Part shown: one piece after another, positions 17,107 through 25,396 of the stretch | Position numbering within the stretch: the first letter of the stretch is position 1 | Layout: the number at the start of each line of letters is the position of its first letter | DNA from: Gaoshiqia hydrogeniformans | Lineage (GTDB): Bacteria; Bacteroidota; Bacteroidia; Bacteroidales; Prolixibacteraceae | Length of the DNA stretch: 64,000 bases | Reading direction: 5' to 3' | Assembly (NCBI RefSeq): GCF_049347105.1 | Contig: NZ_CP186334.1 | Location: 1,860,001 to 1,924,000 of the forward strand | Made by a program: the position numbers and the translations under genes | The notes under the pieces: generated by a model | Told to the model about the DNA's origin: nothing | Database searches by the model: none | Seen by the model: the letters and a program-made list of their open reading frames with translations, nothing else

Positions 17107-18357
17107 TTATTTTAGCGAAACCGCTTCTTTAGGAATTTCAGGACGTATCATTTTCCAAAGGATGAACAGGGCCAGCGGGTGAAGGACGGCCATCGCGATA
17201 AAAATCCAGGTAGTCCCCACACTGGTCATGTACTGGCCGATGAGGTAATTGAAAATAACAGCGCCTCCGGCCCCGAATCCTCCGGCGATACCCAGTACGC
17301 TGGCCACATTATTTACCGGGAAGGTTTCGGCAATCAGCACGCTGCCGGTGTATATCCAGCTTAAAGCCACGGCGGCCAGGATGCTGAACTTGATGATGGT
17401 AACAGCCACACCCAGGCTATCGGGGATCAGGATTACCGGGGCCAGGAAAGCCACATAGCTGAGCATGATCTTACGGGACCGCAGGGCAGGTTTTCCGCGC
17501 CGCACCATCCAGTCGGACCAGGCCGATGAGGCGATTCCGCCCAAACTTGCAATCAGGAAAGGAATCCAGCCAACCATTCCCAATTGGGAAAGGCTCAAAC
17601 CCGATTCTTCCATCAGGAATCCGGGCAACCAAAATAAAATAAAATACCACACCGGATCGGTGGTAAAGCGGATCAGCAAAATTCCCCATAAACTTCTTTT
17701 GCTCCAGAGCTGCCCCCAGCTAAAAGCCAGCGATTCGCCCGAAGAACTTTCTGCCGAAATGGTATCCTGAACGTAACCTTTGGGCGGTTCTTTGTAAACA
17801 AAAAACCAGATCAGGGCAACAAGAATACCTACCAAACCGGGAATAATAAATGCGGCATGCCACGAAAAAGAGATGACCAGCCAGGCAATTAAAGGCGGTG
17901 CAATAACCGATCCGATGGTACCGCCGGCCACCGATATGCTGTTAGCCGTAGCGCGCAATTTCCCGGAGAACCATTTGGTTACTACTTTTATTTGTGCCGG
18001 ATAAGTGGTTGGTTCGGCCAGTCCGAGTATGCTGCGAAAAAAAGCAAAAGGGAGCAGGGTACGAACCAAACCGCTCCCAATGGAGCTGAGCGACCAGGTA
18101 ATCACGCCCCAGAACATGATTTTACGGGCGCCGAACTTATCGACCAGCCAGCCCGAAACCGGGTACATCAGGGCATAACAAATGGTGAAAACATTGATGA
18201 TTAAAGCATACCCGACATCGTCAAGCGAAAACTCGTCCTTCAAAATAGACTTTAGTATCGAAACGACCTGCCTGTCAACATAACTAAAAACAGTGATGAT
18301 AAAGATGATCGCTACAATAAACCAGCGCCTCCGGTCGGGATTAAAAAATGATGACAT
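17107..18357 (-). CDS. MFS transporter of the anion:cation symporter type
   Basis: A 416-residue inner-membrane protein with about 12 hydrophobic segments. The loop 2-3 signature is GWLVDKFGARKIMFWG, and the N-terminal motif YVDRQVVSILKSILKDEF resembles hexuronate and sugar-acid carriers (ACS family). Those carriers import galacturonate, glucarate and similar anions by proton symport. Placement after SusD suggests import of an acidic sugar or phosphorylated product from the PUL. The hairpin at 18384-18410 separates it from susD. Confidence 0.88.
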   Translation of the reverse strand: MSSFFNPDRRRWFIVAIIFIITVFSYVDRQVVSILKSILKDEFSLDDVGYALIINVFTICYALMYPVSGWLVDKFGARKIMFWGVITWSLSSIGSGLVRTLLPFAFFRSILGLAEPTTYPAQIKVVTKWFSGKLRATANSISVAGGTIGSVIAPPLIAWLVISFSWHAAFIIPGLVGILVALIWFFVYKEPPKGYVQDTISAESSSGESLAFSWGQLWSKRSLWGILLIRFTTDPVWYFILFWLPGFLMEESGLSLSQLGMVGWIPFLIASLGGIASSAWSDWMVRRGKPALRSRKIMLSYVAFLAPVILIPDSLGVAVTIIKFSILAAVALSWIYTGSVLIAETFPVNNVASVLGIAGGFGAGGAVIFNYLIGQYMTSVGTTWIFIAMAVLHPLALFILWKMIRPEIPKEAVSLK

Positions 18358-18383
18358 AGTGTGTTTTTGATTTTTAGTAACAT

Positions 18384-18410
18384 GTCACCCCGGAGTATCT
18401 CCAGGGTGAC
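18384..18410 (-). other. Intra-operon hairpin between SusD and the MFS gene
   Basis: GTCACCC (18384-18390) pairs with GGGTGAC (18404-18410). After one mismatch, GGAG pairs with CTCC around the loop TAT. There is no T-run on either strand, so it is more likely an RNA processing or stabilising hairpin that sets susCD above the distal genes than a terminator. Confidence 0.5.
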
Positions 18411-18453
18411 AGCTTCTAAGTGAACATGCAATTTTTGAAACAAACCTTATAGT

Positions 18454-20124
18454 TTACCAACCTGGATTCTGAACCAACTTCGGGTTTGTCTGAAGCTCAA
18501 CAGGATGAATAGGCCACAGATAGTCCCTGTTCGGATTGAATACCATGGTTTCCACCACCCGCATGATACCTTTATTGGGGATGTTGGAATAATCAGGCGA
18601 GGTATTTTGATCCAGTGAAGGCGGGCTGACAAGCAGTGCTGTTTTACTGTTCCCATACCGGGGTCCATGCATCACCTGTTCTGCAATCCGCCATCGCCTG
18701 ATGTCAAACAGTCGTCTTCCCTCCATGGCAAGCTCCACTTTCCGTTCTCTCCTGACAACCGAACGAAGATATGTCTGGGTGCTGTTACGCGGTACCGCGG
18801 GCATTCCCACGCGTGCTCTCACCGCGTCGAGCGCTTCATAAACCGAATCATCAATATCGTTTGCTTCTATTTTTGCTTCTGCATAGATGAGTTTTAATTC
18901 AGCATAACGCATTAAAATAATATCGCCGTCACATTGCTGGGTGTTTCCTAAATCCCTGATATCTGTCCACTTACGCCAGAGATAATTTGTAAATGTGGCA
19001 AAAGCGTTGGTCGCATCAGTATTGTTGATCCGGGCAGGAGGCGATACATTGTAATTCCACACCCTCAAGCTGTCCGGATGTGTTTCAAACTGAATGCCCA
19101 GATAAACGGTTCCGGGAACGGCAATGCTCATATGCAGGCGTGGATCGCGGTTATCATAGGGTTTCTGTGGGTTGTACAACGACGATTGGTCAATGGTCAG
19201 TCCGTCGATACATTCGTAAGAATCGACCATAGCCTGTGTCGGGACTTCATTGGAAACACCTGCAGCCAGCCTGGATCCCAGTTGCCGGAGAGTAATATGA
19301 ACTTTGACGCCTTTCAGGTATTGCATGGCAAATATGATTTCCCGGGAGTTCTCCCCATCGTAAGTGAAAAGGCTGGCGTAATTGGAATGCAACTGATAAT
19401 GTCCCAAATCCATCGCCGCTTTGGCCGCTTGTGCTGCGACCGTCCACCTGCTGTTGCATAAGGCTGTATAGGCTTTCAGAAAATAGGCCGCTACACTCGT
19501 TGCACGTCCGGTCAGGTTTCCGTCGTAATACACGGGCAGATGCGGAACAATAGCATCCATCTCGTCCAAAATCCAGTCCACGATGACATTCTTGGGGGTC
19601 CTTTCCATTTCTGCTTCCTCAAGGGTGATGCTTTGGGTGATTAATGGCACATCCCCGAAAAACTCCGTTAAATAAAAATAGCTGTACGCCCTTAGAAACC
19701 GGGCTTCGCCAATTACCTGATTTATATAATCGGCCGAAACCGTCGCCTCCGCATTATGGATATTATCGAGTAAAAAATTTGTTCTGGCAATGACGGCATA
19801 AAAATCCTGCCAGGCATTTCTGCAGGATGCATTGTCGCTCGATGCAGTTCCGTTTCCAAGTGTTCCGATAGGTGAGGCATCGCGGTTCCAGTTTATGTCA
19901 GCCGTACAATCCAGCGATACAATCCAAGGCATGGCTCCCTTTAAACCGATCCTGTCAACGATCCTTTCGTAACATCCGAATAATCCCATGTCAACTTCCG
20001 TCCTGTTATTGTAAAAGGAAGCAGAGGACGGACTGTCCAATGGTTTTTTGTCCAGCAGGTCTTCACATCCGAAAACAGTAAAAAAACAGATCAGAAACAG
20101 GCTGTTGTATATTTTTGCTTTCAT
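18454..20124 (-). CDS. SusD/RagB family glycan-binding lipoprotein (PUL 1)
   Basis: A 556-residue surface lipoprotein that forms the lid over the SusC channel. The ATG at 20124 is chosen over one at 20163 because it begins the signal peptide (MKAKIYNSLFLICFFTVFGC, lipid Cys 20) and avoids overlap with susC. The fold shows the SusD pattern: a TPR-like N-terminal half (INQVIGEARFLRAYSYFYL), then the C-terminal SusD domain with ERKVELAMEGRRLFDIRRWR and the end YLWPIHPVELQTNPKLVQNP. It lies 25 bases downstream of the susC stop. Its ligand is not predictable. Confidence 0.95.
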   Translation of the reverse strand: MKAKIYNSLFLICFFTVFGCEDLLDKKPLDSPSSASFYNNRTEVDMGLFGCYERIVDRIGLKGAMPWIVSLDCTADINWNRDASPIGTLGNGTASSDNASCRNAWQDFYAVIARTNFLLDNIHNAEATVSADYINQVIGEARFLRAYSYFYLTEFFGDVPLITQSITLEEAEMERTPKNVIVDWILDEMDAIVPHLPVYYDGNLTGRATSVAAYFLKAYTALCNSRWTVAAQAAKAAMDLGHYQLHSNYASLFTYDGENSREIIFAMQYLKGVKVHITLRQLGSRLAAGVSNEVPTQAMVDSYECIDGLTIDQSSLYNPQKPYDNRDPRLHMSIAVPGTVYLGIQFETHPDSLRVWNYNVSPPARINNTDATNAFATFTNYLWRKWTDIRDLGNTQQCDGDIILMRYAELKLIYAEAKIEANDIDDSVYEALDAVRARVGMPAVPRNSTQTYLRSVVRRERKVELAMEGRRLFDIRRWRIAEQVMHGPRYGNSKTALLVSPPSLDQNTSPDYSNIPNKGIMRVVETMVFNPNRDYLWPIHPVELQTNPKLVQNPGW

Positions 20125-20149
20125 CTTTATTCGATTTTTACATTTTACA

Positions 20150-23100
20150 TTAAAACCTAACATCTATACCCACGCTGTATATTTTTACCAGTGGGTAGTT
20201 TGTTCCCGTTCCTACCGGTGTTTCCACGTCGTATCCATGCCAGAATTTATCCAGTGTAAACAGGTTCTGTCCATTAACATACAAACGAACATGGTCCAAC
20301 TTCAAAGGATTAATCAGTCGTGAAGGAAGATTATATCCAAGTTGGATATTTTTCAACCTTAAATAGGAAGCATCTTTCATCCAGAAACTGGAATGTTGGT
20401 AATTGTTTCCCGCGTCGCCCCAGGTCAGCCTGGGAAAGGGCGCGTTCCTGTTGTCCTGTGTCCAGTAATTTTTATGGACTTCATAGGCTGATGCCCCGCT
20501 GAAAAAAGGTTGTATGGCACGTCCGTATAAATAACCGTCGGCTTTTCCAACACCCTGGAGAAAAGCATTAAACGTAAATCCTTTATAAGATGCATTTAAA
20601 TTCAGTCCATAAGTGTATCGCGGAATGGTGCTGCCAATAATCACAAAGTCGTCATCGTTAATCAGGTTGTCCACGTCCGGGTTCTGATTGACATACTTGA
20701 TGTCTCCCGGGGCAAGTACGCCGATTTGTGTTGCATGGGACGCAATTTCATCTTCCGATTGAAAATAACCGTTTGCTTCCAGCGCGTAAATAGAATTAAT
20801 CGGATGGCCCTCCCTGGACACGGTAAGGCCCGAACGACTAATCCCTTTTAAATCCAACACTTCATTTTTGACATCCGAGATATTGAAGTCGATCCCATAT
20901 TTAAATGCACCAATCTTTCCTTTATAATTAACGCCTATTTCCCAACCCGTGTTTTTTACTTTTCCGGCATTTTGAAACGGCTTATTCAAGCCGATTGTTA
21001 AAGGAATGTCCAGATCGAGAAGGATGTCGTAGGTGATTTTATTGTACCAGTCGAAAGTGAAGAAAAGGTTATTCAGGATCACGATATCCAAGCCGATATT
21101 AGTCATTTCCGAGGTTTCCCAGGAGATTAATTCATTGCTCATATCTGTTAGGGCCGCCGTGGTCACAATCTGCGAGCCCATTGAATATGAGCTCAGGTTG
21201 AGTGTTGATGCAAAAGGATAAGTCCCGATATTCTGGTTGCCCAGCCTTCCCCACGAAGCCCGCAATTTCAGGTTATTAACTGTATGCCTGATGTTCTCCA
21301 TGAAGTTTTCTTCGGAAATACGCCAACCGGCAGAGAATGAAGGGAAAAATCCGTATTTATACCCCCTGGCAAATCGTGACGATCCGTCATACCGGGCATT
21401 CGCTTCAAACAGGTACCGCGATTTGAAATCATAGTTGAACCTTCCAAAAAACGATTGCAGCGCCCATTCGGATGCGTTCCCGCTGGCTTGCATATTTTCC
21501 TGCGACCCCGCATCAAGCACCCGGTATTGCGGAAAGATAAAGTCGTCGCGGAAAGCCCTGAAATTACGGGTGTCGAATGTTTCCAGCGAAGCGCCAAGCA
21601 ATAGCTTCAGTTCATGTTTGTTGAACATCCGGTTGGCGGTAAGTGATGCGTAATAATTTCCATACAAGGAACGGATGCTCCTGTTGGCAAGCGTGCTTTT
21701 TTCAGGTCGTGTAAACAAAGGGGAACCGTCAAACTGGTAAGTAGTTATCGCTTTGTTGTAATTGTCGTTATATAATTCGTTGTATTTCGGGGCGGCCAGC
21801 AATTCAGCGCTGAGCCATTTAGCCGGCTGATAATTAATTACGAAATTGCCGAGTAAGCTGGTGTGTTCTTCGACCATCGAACCACCATCCTTGCTGGCAA
21901 AAGCAATGGGGTTGTTCCCGTTCCATCCTTCTCCGTACAAACCGTTTGAGTACCGCCCCGGTTGTACGGCAGGGATACGGTTCATCTGCAGGAAAACTTC
22001 CGACAATCCCCCGCCCGGTTCAGTAGTTATTTTTTTGATGAACTGGACATCAAACTTCAACTGCAATTGATTATTGATCCGGATATCGGCGTTATTCCGC
22101 AGCGTGTACCTTTCGTATCCTGAAACCTCAATAATGCCTTTCTGGTCAAGATAACCCAATGAAGTTAAAAAGCGAATTTTTTCGCCGCCGGCGTTAATTG
22201 TCAGATGATGGTTGTGCATCACTCCCGAACCTGTCAAAACGCCTTTTTGCCAGTCTGTATTGGGATATAGATCCGGGTTTGTATCCATATTCTGCCTGTA
22301 TTCTTCGATATGACTTTCAGCGTACAGCGGCGAGGCCCCCGAGTTCACATGGGCCAAATTGATCATTTCCATGTGGTCAATCGCGTTAACCTTGTCGGGC
22401 AAGTTTGTCGGGCTTTGAAAACCGACATAAGAACTGTACCCGATCTTAACATCTTCACCTTTTGCACGTTTGGTGGTAACAAGGATAACCCCGTTGGCAG
22501 CGCGGGAACCATAAATGGCCGATGACGCGGCATCTTTAAGCACCGTAATGGATTCGATCAGATTCGGGTCGATCACGTTCAAGTCACCTTCAACCCCATC
22601 AATCAAAACGAGCGGATTGGAATTGTTCAATGTTCCGATCCCCCTGATTCTTATCGTCCCTGTACTTCCAGGCGCTCCCGAAGAAGTGGTTATGGTGACA
22701 CCGGGAGAAATCCCCTGCAGCGCTACAGACGTTGAAGCAAAAGGGCGGGAGTTTAAATCGGTTGGTTCAATTATGGCTACAGCTCCCGTGAGGTTTGCCC
22801 TTCGTTGTGTTCCGTAACCAATCGCAACTACCTCGTCAATCCCGACCATTTGTTCCTCCATCACTACCGAAATAGAAGAACTGCTGTTTACGGCCAGTTC
22901 CTGTGTCCTCATTCCTACAAAAGAAAAAACGAGAATGCCGCCGGCAGGCACATCTGAAATCAGGTAATGCCCGTCTGCGTCGGTTATCGTTCCCTGCGAT
23001 GTTCCTTTCACAACTACAGTTACCCCCGGGAGCGGGGCGTTGGAAGAATCCGTCACCTTTCCGGAGATCGTTTTTTGCTGCATCGGTTGAGGGAAATTCC

Positions 23101-23470
23101 CGCCGGCATCTTTTTTTATCAGAACAATCTGGCGGTCAGATATTTTGTACCCGACATCAGTTCCTTCAAATATTTTATCGAGGATATCTTCGACAGAACC
23201 TCTGTACACCTCAATGCTTACTTTCCGTTCTGCGCGAATGTCTTCATTGGTGTACAGAAAAAAGAAATCAGTCTGATCTTCGATATATTTCAGCACTTCC
23301 CTGACCGAGGTGTTTTGCAGGGAAACATCCAGCTTGGTTTGCTGGGAATAAACGCTTGCGCTTAAATGCACAAACGAGACCAAAATCATCAGGAAGGTTA
23401 ACTTCATAAGTCGTAACCATTTTAATAAGAGGCGATAACGCCACCTACAGTTTAACCAATTTTTTTTCAT
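20150..23470 (-). CDS. SusC/RagA TonB-linked receptor with STN domain (PUL 1)
   Basis: A 1106-residue outer-membrane transporter. After the signal peptide (ending around FVHLSASVYSQQ) come a secretin/TonB N-terminal STN domain (residues about 47-115, LDVSLQNTSVREVLKYIEDQ), a carboxypeptidase-like domain (ISGKVTDSSNAPLPGVTVVV), the plug (RRANLTGAVAIIEP to SAIYGSRAANGVILVTTK) and the beta barrel ending in SVGIDVRF. The STN domain signals ligand occupancy to the FecR anti-sigma protein encoded just upstream, so this receptor both imports glycan and induces its own locus. Length and order are typical. Confidence 0.96.
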   Translation of the reverse strand: MKKNWLNCRWRYRLLLKWLRLMKLTFLMILVSFVHLSASVYSQQTKLDVSLQNTSVREVLKYIEDQTDFFFLYTNEDIRAERKVSIEVYRGSVEDILDKIFEGTDVGYKISDRQIVLIKKDAGGNFPQPMQQKTISGKVTDSSNAPLPGVTVVVKGTSQGTITDADGHYLISDVPAGGILVFSFVGMRTQELAVNSSSSISVVMEEQMVGIDEVVAIGYGTQRRANLTGAVAIIEPTDLNSRPFASTSVALQGISPGVTITTSSGAPGSTGTIRIRGIGTLNNSNPLVLIDGVEGDLNVIDPNLIESITVLKDAASSAIYGSRAANGVILVTTKRAKGEDVKIGYSSYVGFQSPTNLPDKVNAIDHMEMINLAHVNSGASPLYAESHIEEYRQNMDTNPDLYPNTDWQKGVLTGSGVMHNHHLTINAGGEKIRFLTSLGYLDQKGIIEVSGYERYTLRNNADIRINNQLQLKFDVQFIKKITTEPGGGLSEVFLQMNRIPAVQPGRYSNGLYGEGWNGNNPIAFASKDGGSMVEEHTSLLGNFVINYQPAKWLSAELLAAPKYNELYNDNYNKAITTYQFDGSPLFTRPEKSTLANRSIRSLYGNYYASLTANRMFNKHELKLLLGASLETFDTRNFRAFRDDFIFPQYRVLDAGSQENMQASGNASEWALQSFFGRFNYDFKSRYLFEANARYDGSSRFARGYKYGFFPSFSAGWRISEENFMENIRHTVNNLKLRASWGRLGNQNIGTYPFASTLNLSSYSMGSQIVTTAALTDMSNELISWETSEMTNIGLDIVILNNLFFTFDWYNKITYDILLDLDIPLTIGLNKPFQNAGKVKNTGWEIGVNYKGKIGAFKYGIDFNISDVKNEVLDLKGISRSGLTVSREGHPINSIYALEANGYFQSEDEIASHATQIGVLAPGDIKYVNQNPDVDNLINDDDFVIIGSTIPRYTYGLNLNASYKGFTFNAFLQGVGKADGYLYGRAIQPFFSGASAYEVHKNYWTQDNRNAPFPRLTWGDAGNNYQHSSFWMKDASYLRLKNIQLGYNLPSRLINPLKLDHVRLYVNGQNLFTLDKFWHGYDVETPVGTGTNYPLVKIYSVGIDVRF

Positions 23471-23528
23471 AACTTTGTGCTTGCTTAGTTAATAAATAGC
23501 CCATTTGCAGGGGGTTTTTTAGCTAATT

Positions 23529-23582
23529 TCATGCTTCGGCATGATGGAATAAAAGGAAAGTGTTCGCTGCACTTTCCTTTTT
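23529..23582 (-). terminator. Terminator hairpins between fecR and susC (PUL 1)
   Basis: A perfect 12-bp stem (23551-23562 with 23570-23581, seven-base loop) begins two bases beyond the fecR stop and, on the minus strand, ends in TTTTATT. A second hairpin, TCATGC with GCATGA and a four-base loop (23529-23544), follows. The arrangement should end most sigma-fecR transcripts and give susC its own promoter, probably the one driven by the adjacent ECF sigma factor. Confidence 0.7.
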
Positions 23583-23583
23583 T

Positions 23584-24591
23584 TCAAGGGCGCTTAATGA
23601 AAACCTGATCTTCATTAATTTCGTAGCTCATCGGTGTTGTAAAAGCCAACAGGCGGAGCATCTCCCGTAAACTTTCAGTTTTCACCGTCATATTGTAGCG
23701 TTTATTAAAATCCAGGGTGGCGTCAACAGTGATCTTCACATCATACCACCGTTCCATCTTTTTCACCACTTCGGCAAATTCGGCATTCTCAAACCTCAGC
23801 ATGTTTTCTTTCCACGAAGTGTATAACTTCGTATCAACGGGTTGTACAGAAATTGTTTTTGTGCCCAGGTCGAGGATTGCCTGGTCGCCGGGCCTCATAT
23901 CTAACTTCTCCCCGGTAAGCGTATTTGTCGCGAGGATATTGCCTTCTTCCAAGGTAGCAAAATATTTTGGGTCGTCGGGATACGCGCAAATGTTGAATCG
24001 TGTTCCCGTCACTTCAATGTTCATTTGTCGTGCATTGACAATGAACGGTTTTTCACGGTCTGAAGCGATATCAAAAAAACCTTCGCCCCGGATAAAAACT
24101 TGTCGTTGGTCGGGTTTAAAGACAAGCGGAAACTTAAACGTTGTGCCGGAGTTTAACCACACTTTGGTTCCATCATACAAAACGATTTCAGACCGTTCGC
24201 CGTACGGGACATTGATTTCAGTATATATTTCCGTATAGTTTGAATCTTTTTCCTTAAGCAGATAAGCGCCTCCCAAGCCCATCAAAAATGCCAGTATAAA
24301 AACGGCGGCGTACTTCATAAAACCTGAGTACAAGCGCCAGGGTGCTGATCTTCTGCTTTTCGCGATCCGTAGCCATACCGCATCAAGCCGGTCCTTTGAA
24401 ATTTCAGCTTCAACCGGTTCCAGCGAACGAACGATTAATGCGGCCCGTTCGATCAGCAGTTTCTTTTCCGGGCATTCAGCGATAAGCTGTTCCCATTTTG
24501 CTGACGAAGTGTCTGTGGGGAAGCGTACCCAGTCAACAAATTCTTTATCAGAAACAAAGTCTTCCGGTTCGTAGTCATGATATTTTTCCAT
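23584..24591 (-). CDS. FecR family anti-sigma factor (PUL 1)
   Basis: A 335-residue single-pass inner-membrane protein. The ATG at 24591 (MEKYHDYEPEDF) is preferred to an upstream start that adds a 13-residue tail. The cytoplasmic N-terminus binds the sigma factor. The membrane helix is near residues 90-110 (YAAVFILAFLMGLGGAYLL). The periplasmic FecR domain (VPYGERSEIVLYDGTKVWLNSGT, spanning about residue 130 onward) ends in the C-terminal segment that contacts the STN domain (FAEVVKKMERWYDVKITV). It is 67 bases downstream of the sigma gene. Confidence 0.94.
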   Translation of the reverse strand: MEKYHDYEPEDFVSDKEFVDWVRFPTDTSSAKWEQLIAECPEKKLLIERAALIVRSLEPVEAEISKDRLDAVWLRIAKSRRSAPWRLYSGFMKYAAVFILAFLMGLGGAYLLKEKDSNYTEIYTEINVPYGERSEIVLYDGTKVWLNSGTTFKFPLVFKPDQRQVFIRGEGFFDIASDREKPFIVNARQMNIEVTGTRFNICAYPDDPKYFATLEEGNILATNTLTGEKLDMRPGDQAILDLGTKTISVQPVDTKLYTSWKENMLRFENAEFAEVVKKMERWYDVKITVDATLDFNKRYNMTVKTESLREMLRLLAFTTPMSYEINEDQVFIKRP

Positions 24592-24658
24592 AAGCTGAAT
24601 GCTTGTACATTGGATAAAGGCGTGCATCAATAAAACATCATCACTGAAATTGATTTTT

Positions 24659-25264
24659 TTAACCGGTTTGCTGATTTTTTTTAAAGATAAGCAGGAATAC
24701 AGCGTCTTCCCCGATTTTTGGGAATGCCTCTTTCAAGGATTTTACAGCCCGGTAGATCAGGTTTCTTGATGCCTCGACACTCATGCCCAGTATTTCCGAG
24801 ATCTGCGGATAATTCAGTTCTTTTTGAAACTTCAGGTAAATAGCTTCTTTCTGCCGGGGGCTCAATTGTCCTACTGCTGTTAATAAACGCGCGGAGGTAT
24901 TTTGTGAAATCTCCTTTGAAATCATCTCCTGCTCAATGGAATAGCGGACGTCAAATACTGCCTCTGATAATGGAAGGTCCCGGTCGTGTTTTTCGCTTTT
25001 CAGCTTCCGGATTAGTCTTCTGCGAAATGATTTTAGAAGATAAAACCGGATATGACCAGTTTCACCGATGGTTTTCCTGTTCCTGATCAGGTCTAAAAAC
25101 AGGTCATGGATCGTGTCTTCCACCAGTTCCCGGTTTGTTGTCAATTTTAGACCATACTGGTACAATGCCTCTGCATTTTCTGAGTAAATAACGGAAAGAA
25201 CAATGTCATCTCCATTTCTGAACCGGTTCCATTTTTTTATATCGGCCTGATTTTCTGGTTCCAT
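24659..25264 (-). CDS. ECF RNA polymerase sigma-70 factor (PUL 1)
   Basis: A 201-residue ECF sigma factor of the Bacteroidota FecI-like group. Sigma region 2 covers about residues 25-95 (ALYQYGLKLTTNRELVEDTIHDLFLDL) and region 4 the last 80, with the helix-turn-helix LNYPQISEILGMSVEASRN. It is the first gene of the regulatory pair and should activate susC when FecR is released by a ligand-bound receptor. A well-spaced promoter lies upstream. The end is rich in Lys/Phe, as is common in this group. Confidence 0.95.
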   Translation of the reverse strand: MEPENQADIKKWNRFRNGDDIVLSVIYSENAEALYQYGLKLTTNRELVEDTIHDLFLDLIRNRKTIGETGHIRFYLLKSFRRRLIRKLKSEKHDRDLPLSEAVFDVRYSIEQEMISKEISQNTSARLLTAVGQLSPRQKEAIYLKFQKELNYPQISEILGMSVEASRNLIYRAVKSLKEAFPKIGEDAVFLLIFKKNQQTG

Positions 25265-25287
25265 TTTTATGAAACGTCCATGTTATC

Positions 25288-25318
25288 CAAAATAATGAAT
25301 TCGCGATTAAACAGCAAA
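25288..25318 (-). promoter_or_regulatory. Promoter of the PUL 1 sigma gene
   Basis: Read on the minus strand: TTTG (25318-25315), a 19-base spacer and TTATTTTG (25295-25288), one mismatch from TAnnTTTG. The spacing is exactly that of the Bacteroidota housekeeping promoter. The start of transcription would fall about 15-20 bases before the sigma ATG at 25264. Confidence 0.55.
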
Positions 25319-25396
25319 TTCATCCGTTTATAACAGATTAAATCACGACTCCACGTCATCGCCTGAAAATGAGGATTATCAGACCGGCGCCAAAGA

